A stretch of 8,182 bases of DNA from Micrococcales bacterium (GTDB lineage: Bacteria > Actinomycetota > Actinomycetes > Actinomycetales > Dermatophilaceae): contig JAUNUZ010000088.1 of NCBI GenBank assembly GCA_030537915.1, positions 1 through 8,182 on the forward strand, read 5' to 3'. Positions within the stretch are counted from its first letter, which is position 1; the number at the start of each line of letters is the position of its first letter. The notes below the pieces were generated by a model. It did no database searches and was not told where the DNA came from. It saw nothing but the letters and a program-made list of their open reading frames with translations. Positions 1 to 5,818 of this stretch are shown piece after piece. The position numbers were made by a program, and so were the translations under genes.

Positions 1-27
1 CCGTCGCGGCCCGCCTGGGCGCTGCCG

Positions 28-43
28 CGCCGGTGCACCGGCG
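28..43. repeat. 16-bp perfect palindrome at the ctaA 5' end
   Basis: CGCCGGTG is followed immediately by its reverse complement CACCGGCG, with no spacer. It spans the GTG at base 33 and abuts a -10-like hexamer TAGGGT (44-49). If ctaA really begins downstream at GTG 144, the palindrome sits about 100 bp upstream of the gene and could be an operator. If translation begins at or before base 33, it is coding sequence. In DNA this rich in G and C, chance palindromes are more likely than usual, so function is only inferred. Confidence 0.3.
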
Positions 44-1022
44 TAGGGTCGATGACGTGCCCGAGACCGCCATTCCCCGACACCATCCAGACTCGCTCGA
101 CCCCGGCAGTCCCAACGCACCGCACGGGCGAGGGGCTCGCTGGGTGGCGCCGGTCTTCTGGCTCAACTGGGTCGTCGAGGTGGGCATCATCGTCACGGGC
201 GGACTGGTGCGGCTCACCGGCTCCGGCTTGGGATGCCCGACGTGGCCGCAGTGCGTCGAGGGCTCCTACGTGCCCACCCGCGAGATGGCCTCCGGCCTGC
301 ACCCCTACATCGAATTCGGCAACCGCACGCTGACGGGCGTCGTCGGCATCGCCGCGCTGCTGGTCCTCTGGGCCGCGTTCCGACCGCTGGAGCACCGCCG
401 GGGCATCAAGCTCCCCGCCTTCGTCTTGCTGGCGGGCATCGCGATCCAGGCGATCATCGGGGGTGTCAGTGTCCGTGTCGACCTCAATCCCTTCGTCGTG
501 TCCCTGCACTTCATCGTGTCGGCCGCACTGGTAGCGGTGTCCACCTACCTCATCGTCCGCCTCCGCGAGGGGGACGGCCCGTCGCAGTTGCTGGTGCACC
601 CCTTGATCCAGCGCACCGCCTGGGTGGCTGCGGCGCTCGGCGCGGTGATCATCGCCCTGGGCAGCCTCGTCACCGGCTCGGGGCCCCACTCCGGGGACGC
701 CGACAAGCCCGAGCGCAACGGGCTGGACCCGCGAATGATCTCGTGGTTGCACGCCGACGCTGTCATGCTCTTCGTCGGGCTCGCCGTCGCGGTCTGGCTC
801 GCGTGTCGCCTCACGACGGACACGAATCGGCACGCGGATGCGCTGCACACTCCGTCGGTCGCGTGGACCCTCGTGCTGGCGGTGACACTCGCCCAGGGCA
901 TCCTCGGCTACTCCCAGTTCTTCGCCGGGCTCCCCAAGACACTCGTTCTTTTGCACATGCTGCTCGCCGCGCTCTTCGCCGCTGCAATCACCAATGGCGT
1001 GCTCGCGCTCCGACGGCGCTGA
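33..1022 (+). CDS. ctaA: Heme A synthase (CtaA/COX15 family)
   Basis: Integral membrane enzyme that oxidises the C8 methyl of heme O to a formyl group, giving heme A for aa3-type cytochrome c oxidase. It has 329 residues from GTG 33. About eight hydrophobic helices are visible, near 38-58, 100-117, 128-146, 155-177, 195-213, 237-258, 275-295 and 302-326. Signature stretches are GGLVRLTGSGLGCPTWPQC (56-74), which carries the Cys68/Cys74 pair, EFGNRTLTG (94-102) with the conserved Glu94, and histidines 159, 240 and 308 matching heme-ligand positions of Bacillus CtaA. Asn97 stands where Bacillus has the fourth histidine, and the second-half cysteine pair of Bacillus is absent. The start is uncertain because the frame is open to base 1. 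GTG 33 keeps a basic tail before helix 1. GTG 57 has AGGG 8 bp upstream. GTG 144 has GAGGGG 8 bp upstream, and G/C at third positions rises from 27/37 codons before it to 35/37 after it. The family call is secure; the first 37 residues may not be translated. It converges with ctaB. Confidence 0.93.
   Translation: MHRRRVDDVPETAIPRHHPDSLDPGSPNAPHGRGARWVAPVFWLNWVVEVGIIVTGGLVRLTGSGLGCPTWPQCVEGSYVPTREMASGLHPYIEFGNRTLTGVVGIAALLVLWAAFRPLEHRRGIKLPAFVLLAGIAIQAIIGGVSVRVDLNPFVVSLHFIVSAALVAVSTYLIVRLREGDGPSQLLVHPLIQRTAWVAAALGAVIIALGSLVTGSGPHSGDADKPERNGLDPRMISWLHADAVMLFVGLAVAVWLACRLTTDTNRHADALHTPSVAWTLVLAVTLAQGILGYSQFFAGLPKTLVLLHMLLAALFAAAITNGVLALRRR
130..135 (+). promoter_or_regulatory. Possible ribosome binding site for an internal ctaA start
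   Basis: GAGGGG lies 8 bp before the in-frame GTG at 144, better placed than anything before GTG 33. A start there would give a 292-residue CtaA beginning MAPVFWLNW, immediately at the first membrane helix. That removes the basic residues Arg33 and Arg36 that would normally mark the cytoplasmic side, so the evidence conflicts. Confidence 0.35.
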
Positions 1023-1049
1023 TGCCTGCTGGGGTGCTGCCTCGCCCGC

Positions 1050-1064
1050 GGGGCGCGTCGCCCC
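1050..1064 (+). terminator. Possible hairpin terminator after ctaA
   Basis: GGGGCG, loop CGT, CGCCCC forms a perfect 6-bp all-G/C stem starting 27 bp after the ctaA stop. Outer arms GGGTG (1032-1036) and CACCC (1071-1075) could extend it. No T-run follows, as is common for actinobacterial terminators, so the call rests on the stem and on its position in a convergent gap. Confidence 0.4.
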
Positions 1065-1112
1065 TGCTGCCACCCGGCATCCGACGGGCCACGCCTGCTG
1101 GGTCTTGCCCCC

Positions 1113-1139
1113 TGGCCGGGAACAGAGTGGCCGGGAACA
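1113..1139. repeat. Short direct repeat in the ctaA-ctaB gap
   Basis: TGGCCGGGAACA occurs twice, at 1113-1124 and 1128-1139, with a 15-bp period. A second 10-bp repeat, GCCTGCTGGG, is at 1024-1033 and 1093-1102. Both lie in the 147-bp convergent gap (1023-1169), which holds no credible gene. They are probably slippage or duplication products; no function is evident. Confidence 0.5.
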
Positions 1140-1163
1140 CCCCCGCCGAGTCGGAAAAGGGGG
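1140..1163 (-). terminator. Possible hairpin terminator after ctaB
   Basis: CCCCC (1140-1144) pairs with GGGGG (1159-1163), and CCG (1146-1148) with CGG (1152-1154) inside. The structure lies 6 bp beyond the ctaB stop. Read on the minus strand, the internal AAAA becomes TTTT within the hairpin, not after it, so this is not a classical intrinsic terminator. It could act from either strand. Confidence 0.33.
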
Positions 1164-1169
1164 CTGACC

Positions 1170-2126
1170 TCAGAAGGGCAGCGGTAGGTGCAGCAGCGGG
1201 TCGACGGCGACGGCCACGAAGAGGATCGTCAGGTAGCTGATCGAGAAGTGGAAGAGCCTCATCGGCCGCAACGAGGTCGGCGACGCGCTCGTCTGGCTCT
1301 TGGCTCGGACCAGGAGGCGGTGCGCCTCAGCGACGAAGATCGCGCCCGAGAGAACCGCGGTCACAAGGTAGATCCAGCCGACCTGACCGACGGGCACGAG
1401 CAGGAGCGACGTGATGACGGTGGCCCACGCGTACCAGACGATCTGATGCGCCACGGTGACGTCCTTGGCGATCACGGGCAGCATCGGCACGCCGGCGGCC
1501 TCGTAGTCGTCCTTGAAGCGCATCGATAACGGCCAGTAGTGCGGCGGGGTCCAGAAGAAGACGACCATGAAGAGCACGACCGGCGCCCACGCCAAGGAGT
1601 TCGTCACCGCCGTCCAGCCGATAAGCACCGGCATGCACCCCGCGACCCCGCCCCACACGATGTTCTGGGCCGTGCGGCGCTTGAGCAGGAGGGTGTAGAA
1701 GACCACGTAGAGCGCGATAGCGCCCAGCGACAAGGCGGCTGAGAGTACGTTGACGGCCAGGCCGAGCACAAGCACCGAGGCCAACCCGAGCGCGGCGCCG
1801 AAGGTCAGCGCGCGAGCCGGGGAGATGACCCCCGTGACCAGCGGCCGATTCTCCGTGCGGTGCATGAGCCGGTCGATGTCGCGGTCGAAGAAGCAGTTCA
1901 GGGTGTTCGCGCTCGCGGCGCTCAGGGTGCCGCCTGCCAAAGTCGCCAGGATGAGTCCCACCGAAGGAATGCCTCGCTGCGCCAGGAACATGACCGGGAA
2001 CGTCGTGACGAGGAGCAGTTCGATGATCCGCGGCTTGGTCAGCGATAAGTAGTCGGCGAGGGTTGCTCGGCGCGGTGGCACGGGCCCGGCGAACGAGGCG
2101 CGCTGGCGCGGCTGAAGTGCGGTCAC
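1170..2126 (-). CDS. ctaB: Protoheme IX farnesyltransferase (heme O synthase)
   Basis: UbiA-superfamily membrane prenyltransferase that transfers a farnesyl group from farnesyl diphosphate to the vinyl group of heme B, giving heme O, the substrate of CtaA. From GTG 2126 it has 318 residues, a normal length for the family. Visible motifs are [10 protein letters not shown] (29-38), the first Asp-rich motif N77xxxD81xxxD85 followed by ENRPL (92-96), [12 protein letters not shown] (149-160), [10 protein letters not shown] (192-201) and the second Asp-rich motif with Asp206/Asp207 in [13 protein letters not shown]. Hydrophobic helices fill the rest, and the C-terminal MRLFHFS...AVAVDP stretch resembles actinobacterial CtaB. 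I chose GTG 2126 because AAAGGA lies 4 bp upstream and the resulting N-terminus (VTALQ) resembles my recollection of Streptomyces CtaB. ATG 2180 (336 aa, GAGG upstream) and TTG 2195 (341 aa) are alternatives. It converges with ctaA and diverges from tkt. Confidence 0.95.
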   Translation of the reverse strand: MTALQPRQRASFAGPVPPRRATLADYLSLTKPRIIELLLVTTFPVMFLAQRGIPSVGLILATLAGGTLSAASANTLNCFFDRDIDRLMHRTENRPLVTGVISPARALTFGAALGLASVLVLGLAVNVLSAALSLGAIALYVVFYTLLLKRRTAQNIVWGGVAGCMPVLIGWTAVTNSLAWAPVVLFMVVFFWTPPHYWPLSMRFKDDYEAAGVPMLPVIAKDVTVAHQIVWYAWATVITSLLLVPVGQVGWIYLVTAVLSGAIFVAEAHRLLVRAKSQTSASPTSLRPMRLFHFSISYLTILFVAVAVDPLLHLPLPF

Positions 2127-2130
2127 GATG

Positions 2131-2136
2131 TCCTTT
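2131..2136 (-). promoter_or_regulatory. Ribosome binding site of ctaB
   Basis: On the minus strand this reads AAAGGA, followed by CATC and then GTG 2126. It is the main reason for preferring that start over the longer in-frame ATG 2180 and TTG 2195. Confidence 0.5.
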
Positions 2137-2255
2137 ACTGAGGCAGATCCGACGTGTGGCACGGGTGTCGCGCGGTCCATCAACCGCCTCGCCAAGCCCG
2201 CGCCCGAAGCGAGCCAACCCTTGATGCTGCGGGTCGGTCGACGGCGAACGCGGTC

Positions 2256-2284
2256 AGTCTACGGGCATGGCATTGAGAATGCAG
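2256..2284 (-). promoter_or_regulatory. Candidate ctaB promoter
   Basis: On the minus strand, TAGACT (2261 down to 2256) is a good match to the actinobacterial housekeeping -10 pattern TAnnnT. The hexamer 17 bp upstream, CTGCAT (2284 down to 2279), is a poor -35. The inverted repeat GCATT/AATGC (2270-2282) overlaps that -35 position and spacer. A transcript from here would have a leader of roughly 120 nt before GTG 2126. Confidence 0.3.
2270..2282. repeat. Inverted repeat, possible operator
   Basis: GCATT, spacer GAG, AATGC is a perfect 5+5 inverted repeat. It covers the putative -35/spacer of the ctaB promoter and lies upstream of the candidate tkt promoter, where a repressor or activator of either gene could bind. 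I do not recognise it as the site of a known regulator. Confidence 0.3.
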
Positions 2285-2298
2285 GGACGGGCAACTGC

Positions 2299-2327
2299 TT
2301 CACCCTGTCGGTGGCTATCGCTAGGCT
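2299..2327 (+). promoter_or_regulatory. Candidate promoter of the tkt operon
   Basis: TTCACC (2299-2304) and TAGGCT (2322-2327) are separated by exactly 17 bp. The -10 fits the TAnnnT pattern; the -35 is a partial match to TTGACA. Transcription from here would give a leader of about 130 nt before GTG 2461. A second TAGGCT at 2345-2350 has no recognisable -35. Confidence 0.42.
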
Positions 2328-2353
2328 CGCCGCAGGCCTAAAGCTAGGCTCGC
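2320..2353. repeat. Direct repeat GCTAGGCTCGC, 23-bp period
   Basis: The 11-bp GCTAGGCTCGC occurs at 2320-2330 and 2343-2353. The 23-bp period is close to two helical turns, so both copies face the same side of the DNA. Each contains a TAGGCT hexamer resembling a -10 element, so they could be tandem promoters or a tandem protein-binding site. The second copy also forms an inverted repeat with GCCTA (2336-2340). Confidence 0.45.
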
Positions 2354-2443
2354 AACGACAAAACCTCAGTGCGATGCACGTCACCTTCGTCCCGGCTCGC
2401 GGCCTGCGGTCCGCAGCGCGGCGGAGACCGGCGGCACATTGAC

Positions 2444-2449
2444 AAGGAG
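2444..2449 (+). promoter_or_regulatory. Ribosome binding site of tkt
   Basis: AAGGAG lies 2 bp before GTG 2452 and 11 bp before the in-frame GTG 2461. A 2-bp spacing is too tight for normal initiation, which favours GTG 2461. Confidence 0.6.
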
Positions 2450-2460
2450 CCGTGACCAGC

Positions 2461-4689
2461 GTGGCAGACAAGTCCCCCAGCACCGACTCGCCGCGGGCGC
2501 TCCGCGAGCGTTCCGTCCCCGCTCCTAAGGCCGCGACCCTCGGGTGGAGCGAAGTGGACGTCCGTGCGGTCGACACCGTGCGCACGCTCGCAGCCGACGC
2601 GGTCCAGAAGACCGGCAACGGTCACCCCGGCAGCGCCATCAGCCTGGCACCGCTGGCCTACCTCATCTATCAGAACGTCCTGCGCCACGACGTCGCGGAC
2701 CCGCACTGGTTGGGTCGCGACCGCTTCGTACTCTCCGTGGGGCACTCGAGCCTGACCCAGTACATCCAGCTCTACTTCGACGGACTGCTCGAGAAGTCGG
2801 ACATCGAGTCGCTGCGCACATGGGGGTCCAAGACCCCGGGCCACCCGGAGGTCCACCACACCGCCGGAGTCGACCTCACGACCGGTCCGCTCGGCTCGGG
2901 CGTCGCGACGGGGATCGGGATGGCGATGGCCGCTCGCCGACAACACGGCCTCTACGACCCCGAGGCCGCGCCGGGCGAGAGTGTCTTCGACCACCACGTC
3001 TACATCGTCGCCGGTGACGGCTGCATGATGGAGGGCGTCGCCTCCGAGGCGAGTTCGCTCGCGGCCACTCAGGAGCTGGGCAACCTCACCCTCATCTACG
3101 ACCAGAACCAGATCTCCATCGAGGACGACACCGACATCTCGTTCACCGAGGACGTCCCCGAGCGGTACCGGGCCTACGGCTGGGACGTGCGGATCGTGCA
3201 ATGGCGCCCGAACCACGGCACCACCTCGGATGACTACGTCGAGGACGTCGACGCGCTCTTCGCGGCGATCGAGGAGGGCAAGAAGGTCACCGACAAGCCG
3301 ACCTTCATCATGGTCCGCACCGTCATCGCGTGGCCCGCCCCGACCAAGCGCGGCACTGGCGAGTCGCACGGATCGGCCCTCGGCGAGGACGAGATCAAGG
3401 GCATGAAGCAGCTCCTCGGCTTCGATCCGGCGCAAACCTTCGAGGTCGATGACGACGTGCTTCAGCACGTCCGCTCGACGCGGGCCGAGCGCTCGCGCGC
3501 CCTGCGCGTGGAATGGGACGAGAAGTTCGAGGACTGGACGAAGGCCAATCCCCGGCAGGCCGAGCTCCTGGGTCGGGTTCGCGCCCGTGAACTGCCAGAG
3601 GGCTTCGACGCAGCCGTGCCGGTTTGGGACGCCGACCCCAAGGGCATTGCCACCCGCGCCGCCAGCGGCAAGATCCTCACCGCGCTGGCCGACGTCATGC
3701 CCGAGCTTTGGGGCGGCTCGGCCGACCTCGCCGAATCGAACAACACGACGATGGGCGGGCAGCCCTCGTTCCTCCCGACGAATCGGCAGACCGCCTCGTG
3801 GAAGGGCAACCCCTACGGGCGCACTCTGCACTTCGGCGTCCGCGAGAACGCCATGGGCATGATCGTCAACGGCATCGCACTCGATGGCCTCACCCGCCCC
3901 TACGGTGGCACCTTCCTCGTGTTCTCCGACTACATGCGCCCTGCCGTGCGGCTCGGCGCCATTCAGGAGTGCGACGCGATCTACGTATGGACGCACGACT
4001 CGATCGGCCTCGGTGAGGACGGTCCGACCCACCAGCCGATCGAGCAACTTGCGGCGCTGCGTGCGATGCCCGGCCTCGATATCGTGCGTCCCGCGGACGC
4101 CAACGAGACGGCCGCCGCGTGGAAGGCCATCTTGAGCAGCCACGGCCGACCCACCGGGCTGGCTCTGTCGCGCCAAGCGATGCCGATTTTCGACCGCTCC
4201 ACGATGGGCTCGGTCGACGGTGTGGCCAAGGGCGCCTACGTCCTGGCGGAGGGGTCGAAACAGACTCCCGACGTCATCGTCGTCGCCACCGGCTCGGAGG
4301 TGTCGGTCGCCGTCGAGGCCGCAGGCACCTTGGAGTCCCAGGGGATCGCGACCCGCGTTGTATCGATGCCGTGCGTCGAGTGGTTCGTCCACCAGGACGA
4401 TGCCTACAAGGAGCAGGTCCTGCCGCGGGGCGTGCGCGCCCGCGTCAGTATCGAGGCAGGCTCCCCGACGGGATGGCGCGACATCGTCGGGGACGCAGGC
4501 ATCATCATCGGCATCGACCACTTCGGTGCCTCCGCGGACGGCAAGAAGCTGCTCACCGAGTTCGGCTTCACCCCCGAGCACGTCGTCGCCGCCGCCAAGG
4601 AGTCCCAGGCGCGCGCGCAGAGCGGAACCATCGTCCCGGGCGGCGACGGACCCAGCGCCGGTGGAGCCGGCTTCGAGGAGGGCAACTGA
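2461..4689 (+). CDS. tkt: Transketolase
   Basis: Cytosolic thiamine diphosphate enzyme that moves two-carbon ketol units between sugar phosphates in the non-oxidative pentose phosphate pathway. It has 742 residues from GTG 2461, chosen for ribosome-site spacing (GTG 2452 would add three). The N-terminal ThDP domain shows GNGHPGS (52-58, His55), His95 in [14 protein letters not shown] (140-147), the GDG cofactor motif (185-187) with Asn216 downstream, and His303. The middle domain shows Arg399 and Ser426 ([10 protein letters not shown]), which contact substrate phosphate by spacing with E. coli TktA, catalytic Glu462 in FGVRENAMG, His512, and GEDGPTHQP with Asp520/His524. Arg571 follows in ALSRQ, then a C-terminal transketolase domain. 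Asn463 replaces the histidine often seen after the catalytic Glu; E. coli has Phe there, so activity is probably unaffected. About 28 extra N-terminal residues and a Gly-rich tail (718-742) make it longer than the roughly 660-700 residues usual for the family. It is first in the operon, with tal 1 bp downstream. Confidence 0.97.
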   Translation: MADKSPSTDSPRALRERSVPAPKAATLGWSEVDVRAVDTVRTLAADAVQKTGNGHPGSAISLAPLAYLIYQNVLRHDVADPHWLGRDRFVLSVGHSSLTQYIQLYFDGLLEKSDIESLRTWGSKTPGHPEVHHTAGVDLTTGPLGSGVATGIGMAMAARRQHGLYDPEAAPGESVFDHHVYIVAGDGCMMEGVASEASSLAATQELGNLTLIYDQNQISIEDDTDISFTEDVPERYRAYGWDVRIVQWRPNHGTTSDDYVEDVDALFAAIEEGKKVTDKPTFIMVRTVIAWPAPTKRGTGESHGSALGEDEIKGMKQLLGFDPAQTFEVDDDVLQHVRSTRAERSRALRVEWDEKFEDWTKANPRQAELLGRVRARELPEGFDAAVPVWDADPKGIATRAASGKILTALADVMPELWGGSADLAESNNTTMGGQPSFLPTNRQTASWKGNPYGRTLHFGVRENAMGMIVNGIALDGLTRPYGGTFLVFSDYMRPAVRLGAIQECDAIYVWTHDSIGLGEDGPTHQPIEQLAALRAMPGLDIVRPADANETAAAWKAILSSHGRPTGLALSRQAMPIFDRSTMGSVDGVAKGAYVLAEGSKQTPDVIVVATGSEVSVAVEAAGTLESQGIATRVVSMPCVEWFVHQDDAYKEQVLPRGVRARVSIEAGSPTGWRDIVGDAGIIIGIDHFGASADGKKLLTEFGFTPEHVVAAAKESQARAQSGTIVPGGDGPSAGGAGFEEGN
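4677..4681 (+). promoter_or_regulatory. Ribosome binding site of tal
   Basis: GGAGG sits inside the last codons of tkt, 9 bp before GTG 4691. It fixes the tal start within a reading frame that is open far back into tkt. Confidence 0.7.
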
Positions 4690-4690
4690 C

Positions 4691-5818
4691 GTGGGAACGA
4701 ACCCCAATCTCGACGCACTCGCGCGGGCTGGAGTATCGATCTGGCTCGACGACCTCAACCGGCGGATCATCAACGACGGCTCGCTGCGCGAACTCGTGCA
4801 GGACAAGTGCGTCGTGGGCGTGACGACCAATCCGACGATCTTCGCGGCCGCGCTGTCACAGGGGGACGCCTACGCCGAGCAGGTCTGCGGGCTGGTCAAG
4901 GATGGTGCTGACGTCGAGCGCGCGGTCTTCGAGATCACCACGCAGGATGTCCGCACCGCCTGCGACCTGCTCCGGCCGGTCTTCGATCGGACGGGTGGGC
5001 AGGACGGCCGGGTGTCGATCGAGGTTGACCCCCGGCTGGCCACCGCCACAGCGGCCACGGTCGAGATGGCAGGCCGCTTGTGGGCAAGTGTCGATCGGCC
5101 CAACGTCTTGATCAAGATCCCGGCCACCGTCGAGGGTCTTCCCGCGATCAGCGAGGCCGTGGCGGCCGGAATCAACATCAACGTCACGCTCATCTTCAGT
5201 CTCGATCGCTACCGCGGCGTGATGAACGCCTATCTCACGGGCCTGGAGCAGGCCCGTGAGCATGGCAAGGACCTCTCGACGATCCACTCGGTCGCGTCGT
5301 TCTTCGTGAGCCGGGTCGACGCCGAGGTCGACAAGCGCCTCGACGCCCTCGGGCCCGAGGTGGCCGACGCAGCCAAGGAGCTGCGGGGCAAGGCAGGCAT
5401 CGCGAACGCGCGGCTCGCCTATCAGGCCTACGAAGAGGTCTTTTCCACTCCGCGCTGGCAGAATCTCGCCGACGACGGGGCCCACCAGCAGCGTCCGTTG
5501 TGGGCCTCGACCGGCGTCAAGGACCCCGCCTACCCGGACACGATGTACGTCACCGAGCTTGTCGCGCCCAACACGGTCAACACGATGCCGAGCAAGACGC
5601 TCGACGCGGTCGCCGACCATGGCAGGATCACCGGTGACACGGTGACCGGAACGTATGCGCAGGCAGCCCAGAGCCTGGATGATCTGGAGCGTCTCGGCAT
5701 CTCCTACCTCGAGGTCGTCGAGCAGCTCGAGGTGGAGGGAGTGCAGAAGTTCGAGAAGTCCTGGGACGAGCTGCTCGCCAGCGTGGACGGCGCGTTGACA
5801 GCGGTGACCGGCGCGTGA
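4691..5818 (+). CDS. tal: Transaldolase, actinobacterial type
   Basis: Cytosolic TIM-barrel enzyme that transfers a dihydroxyacetone unit from sedoheptulose 7-phosphate to glyceraldehyde 3-phosphate. It has 375 residues, longer than E. coli TalB (317) and typical of the mycobacterial/actinobacterial group. Visible motifs are WLDDLNR (18-24) with active-site Asp20, GVTTNPTIF (43-51), SIEVDP (109-114), NVLIKIPAT (138-146) with the Schiff-base lysine Lys142, [10 protein letters not shown] (161-170) with Asn164, [11 protein letters not shown] (200-210) with Ser203 and Arg208 near the phosphate site, and [15 protein letters not shown] (286-300), which I associate with this subgroup. GTG 4691 was chosen for its GGAGG at 9 bp and because residue 1 then falls just before the family core. 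It lies 1 bp after the tkt stop and its own stop overlaps the zwf start, so coupled translation is likely. Confidence 0.96.
   Translation: MGTNPNLDALARAGVSIWLDDLNRRIINDGSLRELVQDKCVVGVTTNPTIFAAALSQGDAYAEQVCGLVKDGADVERAVFEITTQDVRTACDLLRPVFDRTGGQDGRVSIEVDPRLATATAATVEMAGRLWASVDRPNVLIKIPATVEGLPAISEAVAAGININVTLIFSLDRYRGVMNAYLTGLEQAREHGKDLSTIHSVASFFVSRVDAEVDKRLDALGPEVADAAKELRGKAGIANARLAYQAYEEVFSTPRWQNLADDGAHQQRPLWASTGVKDPAYPDTMYVTELVAPNTVNTMPSKTLDAVADHGRITGDTVTGTYAQAAQSLDDLERLGISYLEVVEQLEVEGVQKFEKSWDELLASVDGALTAVTGA

Larger units (their letters stand above)
2127..2460. other. Divergent ctaB/tkt control region without a gene
   Basis: About 330 bp between two divergent starts. Open frames across it have arginine- and alanine-rich translations with no family resemblance, so I see no gene unless ctaB begins at ATG 2180 or TTG 2195. 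It contains -10-like hexamers facing both ways (TAGACT on minus, TAGGCT twice on plus), inverted repeat GCATT-gag-AATGC (2270-2282), a repeated GCTAGGCTCGC (2320-2330 and 2343-2353) and a small inverted repeat GTGC-gat-GCAC (2369-2379). It is locally less G/C-rich than the genes, as expected of a promoter region. Confidence 0.7.

Noticed and set aside
233..1240. 335-codon plus-strand frame overlapping ctaA and the ctaB end
   Set aside because: Out of frame with ctaA, Arg/Pro/Ala/Gly-rich, and it runs through the convergent gap into the antisense of ctaB. ctaA explains the region fully.
2369..2379. GTGC-gat-GCAC inverted repeat in the tkt leader
   Set aside because: The arms are only 4 bp, which is too short to distinguish from chance, and there is no supporting context.
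2128..2442. Possible small gene in the ctaB/tkt divergent region
   Set aside because: The 104-residue translation has no family resemblance, overlaps promoter-like elements and is basic and low-complexity. The region is better read as regulatory.
4220..4690. Upstream extension of the tal reading frame inside tkt
   Set aside because: The frame is open back to 4220, but that part lies over the tkt C-terminal domain and its Arg/Ser/Pro-rich translation is unlike transaldolase. GGAGG before GTG 4691 marks the true start.
2344..4830. 828-codon open frame on the minus strand across tkt
   Set aside because: It is antisense to a complete transketolase with all catalytic motifs. Its translation is low-complexity (Arg, Gly, Val, Asp, Leu rich) with no family signature. 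Long antisense frames are expected where codons end almost always in G or C.
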